Source of the DNA: Kribbella solani
GTDB lineage: Bacteria > Actinomycetota > Actinomycetes > Propionibacteriales > Kribbellaceae
NCBI RefSeq assembly: GCF_014205295.1
Contig: NZ_JACHNF010000001.1
Span: 5,084,001 to 5,148,000, forward strand
Length of the DNA stretch: 64,000 bases
Reading direction: 5' to 3'
Positions 34,777 to 41,886 of the stretch are shown here, in pieces. The notes beneath the pieces were generated by a model, which ran no database searches, was not told the origin of the DNA, and saw nothing but the letters and a program-made list of their open reading frames with translations. Both the position numbers and the translations under genes were made by a program. Every line of letters starts with the position of its first letter. Within the stretch, counting starts at the first letter, position 1.

Positions 34777-36024
34777 ATGGCAGTCACCTCGTACCGCCGA
34801 CGCTGGACGCTCGACGACCGAGCCGAGTCCGTCTGGCACTCCCTCCCGGTCGACATCCCACCGGACTGCCCCGGCCTGCTGGTCACCCTCACCGTCCCAC
34901 CGGTACCCGGCACCGTCGTCGACCTCGGCTGTGAAGGCGCGACCGGCTGGCGCGGCTGGTCCGGCGGTGCCCGCCAAACCTTCGCGATCACCCCCGACGC
35001 CGCCACCCCCGGCTACGTACCCGGCGAACTCGAACCAGGCACCTGGTCAATCGTCCTCGGCCTGCACCGCCTCCCCGTCGAAGGCGTCGAACTCCTGGTC
35101 GAAGCAGTCACCGGCCCGGTCACGGACATCCCTGGCCTCCGCGAGTACGCCGACGCGACCGCCACGATCGCCGTCCCCGCACGCCCACCACGCCGTACGC
35201 TCCCCGCCTCCGCCGGCCTGAAGTGGATCGCCGCCGACTTCCACGCCCACTCCCTGCACTCCGACGGCTCCACACCGGTCGCGAACCTGGCCGCCCTCGG
35301 CGTCGCAGCCGGCCTCGACGTACTCGCCGTCACCGACCACAACACCGTCGCCCACCACGCGGAACTCCCGTCCGTGAGCAAACAGTTCGGCATCGGCCTG
35401 ATCCCCGGCCAGGAGGTCACCACCGACACCGGCCACGCGAACGCGTTCGGCCCCATCGGCCCGATCGACTTCCGCCGCCCTGCCGCCACCTGGGTATCCG
35501 AGGTCGCCCGTCGCGGCGGTCTCCTCTCCATCAACCACCCCCTGGGCGGCGACTGCTCCTGGCGCCATCCACTCCCCGAACACCCACCGCTCGCGGAGAT
35601 CTGGCACTCGTCCTGGCTGGACCACACGTGGGGCGGCCCGGTCGCCTGGTGGCAAGCGTGGGGCCTGGAAGGCACCACCCCGATCGGCGGCAGCGACTGG
35701 CACAACCCGAGTTCGCCAACCCCGCCTGGCGCCCCCACCACCTGGGTAGCCGTAGACGCCAACGCCGAAGGCCCCGACGAACTCCCCACCGCCACCCTCG
35801 AAGCCCTAGCAGCCGGCCGAACCGCCCTCTCCTGGTCCTACACCGCCCCCGTACTCGTCCGCGCCGACGACCACCTGGTAGCCCTGAACGCCCCCAACAC
35901 AATCGTCATAACCCCCACCGGCACCCGTCACCCCATCCGCACAACCAACACCCACCTCCCCGCCACCCCCGGCCCCCACCTCCTAATAACCCACACCGGC
36001 CAACTCCTATCCACCTGCACCTAG
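34777..36024 (+). CDS. PHP-domain metallohydrolase (CehA/McbA-like)
   Basis: A 415-residue protein. Residues 1-145 form a beta-rich N-terminal region, and from D154 the PHP domain begins: D-F-H-A-H-S-L-H-S-D-G, then A-V-T-D-H-N-T near 187 and I-N-H-P-L-G-G-D-C, all metal-ligand motifs. PHP proteins are metal-dependent phosphoesterases or hydrolases. It follows the ATPase by 67 bp on the same strand, so it may act on the imported compound or its phosphate ester. The last 250 bases shift to C-rich, AT-tolerant codons (CTA, ATA, ACC) unlike the first part. Confidence 0.8.
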   Translation: MAVTSYRRRWTLDDRAESVWHSLPVDIPPDCPGLLVTLTVPPVPGTVVDLGCEGATGWRGWSGGARQTFAITPDAATPGYVPGELEPGTWSIVLGLHRLPVEGVELLVEAVTGPVTDIPGLREYADATATIAVPARPPRRTLPASAGLKWIAADFHAHSLHSDGSTPVANLAALGVAAGLDVLAVTDHNTVAHHAELPSVSKQFGIGLIPGQEVTTDTGHANAFGPIGPIDFRRPAATWVSEVARRGGLLSINHPLGGDCSWRHPLPEHPPLAEIWHSSWLDHTWGGPVAWWQAWGLEGTTPIGGSDWHNPSSPTPPGAPTTWVAVDANAEGPDELPTATLEALAAGRTALSWSYTAPVLVRADDHLVALNAPNTIVITPTGTRHPIRTTNTHLPATPGPHLLITHTGQLLSTCT

Positions 36025-36065
36025 CCCCTCAACCGAGGTCGTCTCCCCACGCCCCTCGAGACGCA

Positions 36066-36779
36066 CTAGCCAGGCAATCCATCCAACTGCTCAAGCAACC
36101 ACCGCGGCCCAGTCGTCCCAGCCCCCACGGCTTCCACCCTCCCCCGAAGCCCCCGATCCGCAGTAACAACCAAAACCTCCCCCCACCCACCACGCCCCAC
36201 CCAACCCGCACCACCCACGCCACCCGCACCGTCGGCACCACCCGAATCCACCGCACCACCCACGCCACCCACGCCGTCGGCACCACCCGAATCCACCGCA
36301 CCGTCCGCGCCACCCACGCCGTCGGCACCGCCTGAACCCACCGCACCGTCCGCGCCACCCACGCCGTCCGCATCGTCCGCGCCATCCGCGTCGCCCACGG
36401 CGTCTGCGCCACCGGTGTCGTCCGCGTTGCGCGATCGAGCCGCGTCGTCCCTGTGATCCGATCGAGTCGTGTCATCGACCGGACCGACCTGCGCTACAGC
36501 GGCTGCGGTGACGTCGACGATCGTGTCGTCCCCCGAGCCCTCGGCAAGGACCACCCGTACTCGCCCAACATCCGGCGCGCCCTCCCCAGCAACCGCCCGC
36601 CGAGCCGCACCCTCCAGCACGACGACAATCTCGACACCCTCCAACTGCTCCTGCAGCAGAACCAAGCGACTCAACAACCGACGAGCCGCCCCCACCCGAT
36701 CCCGCCACCACCCATCCGGCCGCGAACCGACAACATTCGCCGCGTCAACCACAACCACCCGCCCGCGCACCTCAACCAT
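36066..36779 (-). CDS. NYN (PIN-like) domain protein with an internal minisatellite insertion
   Basis: About 237 residues. The PIN/NYN nuclease-like fold is recognisable in R-V-V-V-V-D-A-A-N-V-V-G-S-R-P-D-G-W-W at the start and V-L-V-V-T-A-D-R-G-L-R near the end, with conserved acidic residues D-A-A-N and T-A-D. Between them lie about 80 residues of Gly/Ala/Asp repeats (A-D-G-V-G-G-A-D-G), encoded by three 45-bp tandem DNA copies plus degenerate flanks. ATG at 36779 starts the conserved domain; ATG at 36806 is an alternative. RNA cleavage is plausible but unproven. Confidence 0.7.
   Translation of the reverse strand: MVEVRGRVVVVDAANVVGSRPDGWWRDRVGAARRLLSRLVLLQEQLEGVEIVVVLEGAARRAVAGEGAPDVGRVRVVLAEGSGDDTIVDVTAAAVAQVGPVDDTTRSDHRDDAARSRNADDTGGADAVGDADGADDADGVGGADGAVGSGGADGVGGADGAVDSGGADGVGGVGGAVDSGGADGAGGVGGAGWVGRGGWGEVLVVTADRGLRGRVEAVGAGTTGPRWLLEQLDGLPG
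36231..36365. repeat. 45-bp tandem repeat, three copies, inside the NYN gene
   Basis: Copies at 36231-36275, 36276-36320 and 36321-36365 begin GTCGGCACC and end CACCCACGCC, with only a few substitutions. The unit is a multiple of three (15 codons), so copy-number change keeps the frame. Degenerate partial copies continue on both sides. Confidence 0.85.
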
Positions 36780-36845
36780 CCCCCCAGTCTGCCCGCCCAA
36801 CCCCACCCCATCCGAAACCCCCGCCCGGTGTGGCCGGCGGCCCGC

Positions 36846-37466
36846 TCAGTCGAGTAACCAACCGTTCTGTTCGGCGATGTGCACGGCATCAAACCGCGTA
36901 CGCGCCCCGGTCTTCCCAATCGCCGACCACAGCCGCGTACGAACCACCCGCTCGGACACATCCAGCTTCTTCGCCATCAACGCCACCGACCCGCCGTCAC
37001 GCGCTGCCCGCAAGGTGTCGGTCTCACCTTCGTTCAACGGCGTCTCGGCGTACCTCAGGTTCTCCGCCGCTAGATTCGCGTCAACCACCCGCAGCCCGAG
37101 ATGCACCCGCCGCACCGCATCCGCCAGCTGCGGCGCCGGACTCCCCTTCAGCGCGAACCCTTTCGCGCCCGCATCCAGCCCTCGCCGTAAGTGCACCGGC
37201 CGACCGTACGTCGTCAGCATCACGACCCGGCACTCCGGCATCGACGTACGCAACTTTGTCGTCACCGTGATGCTGTCGTTCCCCGGCCCGGCCGCGTCGA
37301 CCAGCGCGACGTTCGCCCGATGCCGTTTCGCCGCGCCCACCACATCGTCGGAACGGTTGAGCTCGGCAACGATCTCCAGATCGCGCTCGCGTTCCAGACC
37401 GCTGCGGAGCAAGCCTCTGTTGAGGATCTGGTCATCGACCAGCAGCAGCCGAATCCGGTCGGGCAA
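36846..37466 (-). CDS. Orphan NarL/LuxR-type response regulator
   Basis: A 206-residue two-domain regulator. The receiver has the acidic pair V-D-D (11-12), phosphoacceptor D57 in A-L-V-D-A-A-G, threonine in M-L-T-T-Y-G and lysine in F-A-L-K-G. The HTH is divergent (L-N-E-G-E-T-D-T-L, then M-A-K-K-L-D-V-S-E-R-V-V-R-T-R-L). TTG at 37466 is the start, with GGAGG five bases upstream. No histidine kinase is adjacent. It lies at the downstream edge of the Tad cluster and could regulate it, but this is only positional. Confidence 0.85.
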   Translation of the reverse strand: MPDRIRLLLVDDQILNRGLLRSGLERERDLEIVAELNRSDDVVGAAKRHRANVALVDAAGPGNDSITVTTKLRTSMPECRVVMLTTYGRPVHLRRGLDAGAKGFALKGSPAPQLADAVRRVHLGLRVVDANLAAENLRYAETPLNEGETDTLRAARDGGSVALMAKKLDVSERVVRTRLWSAIGKTGARTRFDAVHIAEQNGWLLD

Positions 37467-37588
37467 ACGAGCCTCCGAGGTAACCGTCCGGGCGCCGGGG
37501 AAGTACGTCCGGGAAGATGAGCAGTACTCGGTTTCAGATCATGGAGCGCCCTCGCACACCACGTCCACATCAACGCGGCATCTCTACC

Positions 37589-37610
37589 AGATTGCGACCA
37601 GATCGCGACC
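37589..37610. promoter_or_regulatory. Tandem 11-bp direct repeat upstream of the response regulator
   Basis: AGATTGCGACC is followed directly by AGATCGCGACC. The pair lies about 125 bp upstream of the response regulator start and just past the end of the Tad cluster; 11-bp phasing on the same helix face is typical of response-regulator or similar dimeric sites. Confidence 0.3.
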
Positions 37611-37651
37611 CGGCGTGCACCGCGCCTGCTGACGTCGCAGCAAACCTCCAC

Positions 37652-38461
37652 TCACACAGGCCCTGCGCGAGCACTCGCATCAAGTGACACCGTCCCCACC
37701 GGAAGCTCAACCTGCACCGAAACCCGCACCGTCACAGCGCCCGCATCGACAACACAACCAATAACCCGCACTCCGTTAAGCCGTGCCACCCGTACCGCAA
37801 CCTCACAAGGTTTCCCGCCCACATCGCCCATCCCTGACCCCTCAGGCTCTGCCCCCTCCACCCGATCGGCAACCTGCTCATTGACGACCGGCGCAGCTGT
37901 CGGTTGACCAGTGACCAGCGACTGCGCGGCGCTGAGAGCAGTCAGATCAGCCGCCGCCGCAACCTTGTGCCGCGCCGTGGAAATGCTCGACCAAAGCATC
38001 GCCGCACCAACCGCCGCCATAAGAAGCACAGCCGCAAAGACCGCATGAACAGTCAAACTCCCCCGCTCACCCCTCTCACCCCTCTCACGCCGCCCACCCC
38101 TCTCACCCCTCGCACGCCGCCCACCCCTCTCACCCCTCGCACGCCGCCCACCCCTTGCACCCCTCGCACGCCGATCGCCCAGCTCACCCCACGGACCCCA
38201 CCCGCCCGACCCGGTCCGATCGCCCCGCCCCGCAAACGTCCGTGGATCGGACCCTCGGCGCCGTCCCGCCCGCCCAATCCGACCAGCCCACCCACTCCAT
38301 CCAGCCCGCCCACTCCGTCGAGCCCGCCCGCTCCGACCAGCCGGCGCGCTCCGTTCATCCCGCGAACACCACGCAACAGGCTCGCTCCATTGGCTCGGCC
38401 GGCCCCATTCGCCCGACCAGCTCCACTCGCGACGCCGACCTCTCTCATTGCGCGGGCTCAT
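37652..38461 (-). CDS. TadE/TadG-like pseudopilin of the helicase/secretion neighborhood, with Arg/Gly-rich N-terminus
   Basis: A 269-residue protein. The recognisable part starts at G134 (R-G-S-L-T-V-H-A-V-F-A-A-V-L-L), a TadE-like transmembrane helix followed by an exported domain with two cysteines, like mycobacterial Rv3654c. The first 133 residues are Trp/Arg/Gly-rich low complexity, including R-A-R-G-E-R-G-G-R repeats from a 27-bp DNA minisatellite. The ATG at 38461 overlaps the stop of the upstream tadE-like gene (ATGA), so the start is well placed. It is the last gene of the Tad cluster. Confidence 0.75.
   Translation of the reverse strand: MSPRNERGRRREWSWSGEWGRPSQWSEPVAWCSRDERSAPAGRSGRARRSGRAGWSGWAGRIGRAGRRRGSDPRTFAGRGDRTGSGGWGPWGELGDRRARGARGGRRARGERGGRRARGERGGRRERGERGERGSLTVHAVFAAVLLMAAVGAAMLWSSISTARHKVAAAADLTALSAAQSLVTGQPTAAPVVNEQVADRVEGAEPEGSGMGDVGGKPCEVAVRVARLNGVRVIGCVVDAGAVTVRVSVQVELPVGTVSLDASARAGPV
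38086..38170. repeat. 27-bp tandem repeat in the TadE/G-like gene
   Basis: CACCCCTCGCACGCCGCCC is the start of a 27-bp unit repeated at 38104-38130 and 38131-38157, with partial copies before and after. It encodes nine-residue Arg/Gly repeats, so length changes keep the reading frame. Confidence 0.8.
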
Positions 38462-39288
38462 TGGATCTCCGGCTCAACCTGAAGGACCGCAGTCGCAGTG
38501 AGCCGCGGCGCGAACAGCCGCCCAATGAGCGGCGGCGTACGCCTGGGCGCCGCGGACACAGTCACCCGGACATCAGACCCGTCGCGCGCGATGGCGACCG
38601 TACCGCCAGGAATTGCACGTTGTCCGATGGCTTGGGCTTCATCTGGTGACTCGCCCCGCGCCACCGCACGCGCAACGTCTCGAGCGGCGTCGATGCACTG
38701 CAGATTCAGAATCACCAACCCGATAGCCCAGACACCCAACAAAAGAAGGGACAACAACATCGGAAGCACAATCGCCAACTCGGCCGTCACAGCACCACGC
38801 CCAGCCCGATCCGTACGCCCAACTCGAGCAGTACGCCCAGCCCGAGCAGTACGCCAAGGTCGAGCCGTACGCCCAGGCAGAAGGCACCCTCGGCCCGGAC
38901 CCCGGCTGCGACGTCTGCTGCGACTGCGGATGGGATCAGCGCCGAAGGAGCCGGGTTCCTCAGTCGCGTGTTGATACGGCTGGGGACGTTGGTCGTGCTG
39001 CTCGCAGCACCCGCCCCCGCCGGGCGAAGCGCGGTGAACGGTCTCGGATACGCGGACGTCGAGTACGTCAGCCGGACGGGCGGTCTTGTCGTTCGTGCTG
39101 AGTCTGCCGGCCGTGCCGGATACGTCGGCGAGCACGCCACTCGGTGCGGCCTCGTCGGGCACACGTGCACTCTCAGGCTCGGGCGCATCGGACGCGACTC
39201 GTCCGTCAGCGGGCTCGGTTATGTGGGCGGGCACGGACTTGTCGGAAGGCATGCGTACGGGCGCGGGCATGGGTGTGTTGGTGGGCAT
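38458..39288 (-). CDS. TadE-like pilus minor pilin with long low-complexity leader
   Basis: A 276-residue protein. The conserved TadE domain begins at G165 in R-G-A-V-T-A-E-L-A-I-V-L-P, a prepilin-peptidase-type site (G followed by four residues and E), then a hydrophobic helix and an exported 80-residue domain. The 165 residues before it are Pro/Glu/Ala-rich, then Arg-rich with R-T-A-R repeats. The ATG at 39288 has AAGGAG five bases upstream, which supports translation of the whole leader. It is coupled by ATGA overlap to the next gene. Confidence 0.8.
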   Translation of the reverse strand: MPTNTPMPAPVRMPSDKSVPAHITEPADGRVASDAPEPESARVPDEAAPSGVLADVSGTAGRLSTNDKTARPADVLDVRVSETVHRASPGGGGCCEQHDQRPQPYQHATEEPGSFGADPIRSRSRRRSRGPGRGCLLPGRTARPWRTARAGRTARVGRTDRAGRGAVTAELAIVLPMLLSLLLLGVWAIGLVILNLQCIDAARDVARAVARGESPDEAQAIGQRAIPGGTVAIARDGSDVRVTVSAAPRRTPPLIGRLFAPRLTATAVLQVEPEIQ

Positions 39289-39360
39289 GAGGACTCCTTG
39301 GAGGTGGCGACCGGTCGGGAGGGGTGGACCGACCGGTCGCCTGCTTGAGAGGGTTGTGGG

Positions 39361-40041
39361 TTAGAGGTGTACGCCTTCTACGCCTGCAATCTTGAGCGCG
39401 TAGTTGATGATGGATTTGAGGGCGTTCGTCATCGCGGGGGATCTCAAGAGGACGACCAGGGCGCCGCCGATGGTGCAGGCGGCGACGATGGTGACTGCGT
39501 ACTCGGCGGTGGCGGCGCCGCGTTCGGTGCGGAGTCGCAGGGATCTGAGGACGCGCGGCCTCAGAGAGGTGAACGTCCGCGTGTGTTGGCATCGTGGGGT
39601 GGCGCGGGGCTGCAGGTGTTCGAGGGCATTCGGCCTGGCCGGCCTCGGTAGGTCTAGGGCGGGACGCCGGTCGGTGGCTGGGCGGCCGACGAGCGGGAGT
39701 TCGGTCGTTGGGCGCTCGGGTTCCGTAGTGGGCTCGTACTGCGTGGTGCGCTCGGGTTCGGTGGTGCGGTCCGCGTCGGTGCAATCGTCGGCGTTCGTCG
39801 AGTGATCGGGCTTCGTGGCCTGCTCCGGCCCCATGACCTGGTCACGCCCCGTGGACTGGTCCGGCCCCGTGGACTGGTCCGGCCCCGTGGACTGGTCCGG
39901 CCCCGTGGACTGGTCCGGCCCCGTGGACTGGTCGGGGTCTGTGGAGTGGCTGGGTTGGTTGCGGTGGTGGGTTGTGGTCGGAGTGGGGTGGAGGTTGGCG
40001 TGTTGGGGGTTGTTGCTTTGGGCTACTTCTTGGGTCGGCAT
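39361..40041 (-). CDS. DUF4244 Flp-type pilin with a 181-residue leader
   Basis: A 226-residue protein. The C-terminal 45 residues are a Flp-like pilin: E-R-G181-A-A-T-A-E-Y-A-V-T-I-V-A-A-C matches the Flp cleavage pattern G/xxxxEY and is followed by the hydrophobic helix. Usual DUF4244 proteins are about 60-80 residues. Here the leader is four times longer than the mature part, starts with H/P/T-rich sequence and contains six S-T-G-P-D-Q repeats (18-bp DNA minisatellite). The ATG at 40041 has AGGAG seven bases upstream, so the long form should be translated. Confidence 0.8.
   Translation of the reverse strand: MPTQEVAQSNNPQHANLHPTPTTTHHRNQPSHSTDPDQSTGPDQSTGPDQSTGPDQSTGPDQSTGRDQVMGPEQATKPDHSTNADDCTDADRTTEPERTTQYEPTTEPERPTTELPLVGRPATDRRPALDLPRPARPNALEHLQPRATPRCQHTRTFTSLRPRVLRSLRLRTERGAATAEYAVTIVAACTIGGALVVLLRSPAMTNALKSIINYALKIAGVEGVHL
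39847..39936. repeat. 18-bp tandem repeat in the Flp-pilin leader
   Basis: Five head-to-tail copies of CCCCGTGGACTGGTCCGG, the last slightly changed. On the minus strand they encode the hexapeptide S-T-G-P-D-Q. Identical third positions point to recent expansion. Confidence 0.95.
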
Positions 40042-40133
40042 CTGGGGACTCCTGGGTGAGCTGGCGGGTGGGGCTCGTTTAGAACATGCCGTTGTTGGGT
40101 GGGTTTTGTGGTGATGACTTTTGGGGTTGTGGA

Positions 40134-40853
40134 TTAGGGGTTGAGGAGGGCAGGGATCAGGGCGTCGGCGATGGTGGGGACGATTGAGAGAAAGACGAAG
40201 GCCGGTAGGAAGCAGAGGCCTAGTGGGAGGGCGGCTCGGGACTCGGCCGAGCGGGCTTGTTGGTCGGCTGTGTGGTGGCGGGTACGGCGGGATTCGTCGG
40301 AGAGGTGTTCGAGGGTTTTGGAGAGTGGGGCGCCGGAGCGCAGGGAGCGGGTTATGGCTCGGGCGAGGGGTACGCAGGGTGGCTCGGCGCGTAGGCGGGA
40401 CCAGGCTGCTGCGGGGTCGGCGCCTAGCGCCAGGTGATGGGCGATCTGGGTGAAGACATCAGCCAAAGGACCGGGGAGGGCTTCGGCTACGAGGGTAAGG
40501 GCGTGTTGAGGCGGGCGGCCCGCGCGGAGACAGGCCGTCAGGAGATCGATTGCGAGCGGGAGGTCGCGGGCCAGTTGGGCGTTGCGTTGCTTGGTGGCGG
40601 CTGGTTCCAGGCGGGAGATCGCTTTCGGGAGGGCGTAGTACACGAGGGCGGCGGGGAGTACGCCCCAACGCAGGCCGATGAGGAAGAGGGTTGTCAGGGA
40701 TGCCGCGATGGTGGCGAGGCGGATGGGACGTGGGGGTTTGGGTCGCGGTTTGGTACATGGCTGGGGTGGAGTGAGGCGGCCCAGGTCGGGGCGCGGCGGG
40801 ATCAGGAGATAGGTGCTTAGGGCAACGGCTGTGGCGGCGAGGAGGCTTGGCAT
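40134..40853 (-). CDS. tadC: TadC-like type II/IV secretion inner-membrane protein
   Basis: A 239-residue membrane protein with the T2SSF core (L-P-L-A-I-D-L-L-T-A-C-L-R-A-G about 100-115, then S-L-R-S-G-A-P-L-S) and flanking hydrophobic helices. In Tad systems TadB and TadC form the inner-membrane platform on which TadA acts. It is separated from the TadB-like gene by 91 bp and followed by the Flp-type pilin gene. Confidence 0.88.
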   Translation of the reverse strand: MPSLLAATAVALSTYLLIPPRPDLGRLTPPQPCTKPRPKPPRPIRLATIAASLTTLFLIGLRWGVLPAALVYYALPKAISRLEPAATKQRNAQLARDLPLAIDLLTACLRAGRPPQHALTLVAEALPGPLADVFTQIAHHLALGADPAAAWSRLRAEPPCVPLARAITRSLRSGAPLSKTLEHLSDESRRTRHHTADQQARSAESRAALPLGLCFLPAFVFLSIVPTIADALIPALLNP

Positions 40854-40944
40854 GGTTGAGGCTCAGGTCCGGCGTCGGTTCGAGGTTTGGCGTCAGGCTG
40901 TGGGCTTGGCGGCAGGCCGGGTGGCGTGACGTTGGAGGGTGGCG

Positions 40945-41886
40945 TCAGGTTGGGGGGTTGGCTAGGTGGGTGGTCCAGTGGAGGCCGGTGGCGGTGAGGG
41001 TTAGGCCGGTTGCGAGGCAGAGCCAGCCGGGTGGGGTGGCGGTGAGGAAGGTGAGGGGGTCGGCACCTAGGGCGTAGCCGAGGGCTATGCCGAAGGCGGG
41101 CAGGGCTGCGAGTAGGCGGGCGGTGGCGTGGGCGCCGGCGAGGCTGGATTCGGTTTGGCGGCGGACGGCTTCGTCGGATCTGAGGGAGTTGGCCAGGCGT
41201 TCGGTGAGGGTGGCAAAGGCGGCTCCGGATTGTTCGGTTACTCGCCAGGCGGCGGCTAGTGCGCGCAGGCTTGAGGCGCCGGGGGTGGTTGAGGCTCGGG
41301 TGAGGGCGGTGGGGACATCGGCGCCGAGGTTGGCTTCGGCGTGGACTACTTCCAGGTCTGGGCTGATGGAGGCGGCGCCTTCCAGGGCGGCGATTGGTGG
41401 ACGGCCGGCTGATAGGTCCGCGGCTAGTACGTCGAGGGCTTCGATGATTTGGGTACGACGGGCTGATTCGGACTTGCGTTGCTGGTGGTGGGCTCGTTGG
41501 GTGGCGATGAGGGTCAGAACTGCTGCGGTTGCGAGGGTTGTGGCTACTGCTTGGGGGCCCAGTAGGGCGGGGATCAGCAGGGCTGGTGGGGCGAGGAGCC
41601 AAGCTCGGGGGTTGCGGAGCCATCGGAGGTTGCGGGTCCATCGGAGGTTGCGGGTCCATCGGAGGTTGTTGGGCGAGGGGTGTTTTCGCTGGGGGTGATG
41701 GGAGGTTGGGGGCGGCGTGGAGTTCGGGGGCGAGGGCTTCGAGCTTGGTTGTTGTGTGGGTGCGAATCGCGGGCGGCGGCGTTTGGGGGCGTGCGGGTTC
41801 AGGCGGTGGAGGCTGGAGGTTCGGGAGGGGACGGCGAGGGTGCAGGTCAGGAGAGTTAGGAGGGCGGCGAGGAAGGGGGTGGTCAT
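40945..41886 (-). CDS. tadB: TadB-like type II/IV secretion inner-membrane protein
   Basis: A 313-residue T2SSF-domain protein (core D-V-L-A-A-D-L-S-A-G-R-P-P near 155, then S-G-A-A-F-A-T-L) with helices at both ends. Near residue 80 it carries a repeated R-N-L-R-W-T motif from an 18-bp DNA repeat just before a membrane helix. The start overlaps the TadA-like gene by 4 bp (ATGA), so the two are translationally coupled. Confidence 0.88.
   Translation of the reverse strand: MTTPFLAALLTLLTCTLAVPSRTSSLHRLNPHAPKRRRPRFAPTQQPSSKPSPPNSTPPPTSHHPQRKHPSPNNLRWTRNLRWTRNLRWLRNPRAWLLAPPALLIPALLGPQAVATTLATAAVLTLIATQRAHHQQRKSESARRTQIIEALDVLAADLSAGRPPIAALEGAASISPDLEVVHAEANLGADVPTALTRASTTPGASSLRALAAAWRVTEQSGAAFATLTERLANSLRSDEAVRRQTESSLAGAHATARLLAALPAFGIALGYALGADPLTFLTATPPGWLCLATGLTLTATGLHWTTHLANPPT
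41611..41664. repeat. 18-bp tandem repeat in the TadB-like gene
   Basis: Three copies of GTTGCGGGTCCATCGGAG (the first with two changes) at 41611-41628, 41629-41646 and 41647-41664. They encode the repeated N-L-R-W-T-R hexapeptide. Confidence 0.9.

Noticed and set aside
39802..40114. Plus-strand frames of repeated G-P-V-D-W-S or V-R-P-R-G-L in the pilin leader
   Set aside because: They are the other strand of the 18-bp repeat; the minus-strand frame has a ribosome binding site and ends in a real pilin domain.
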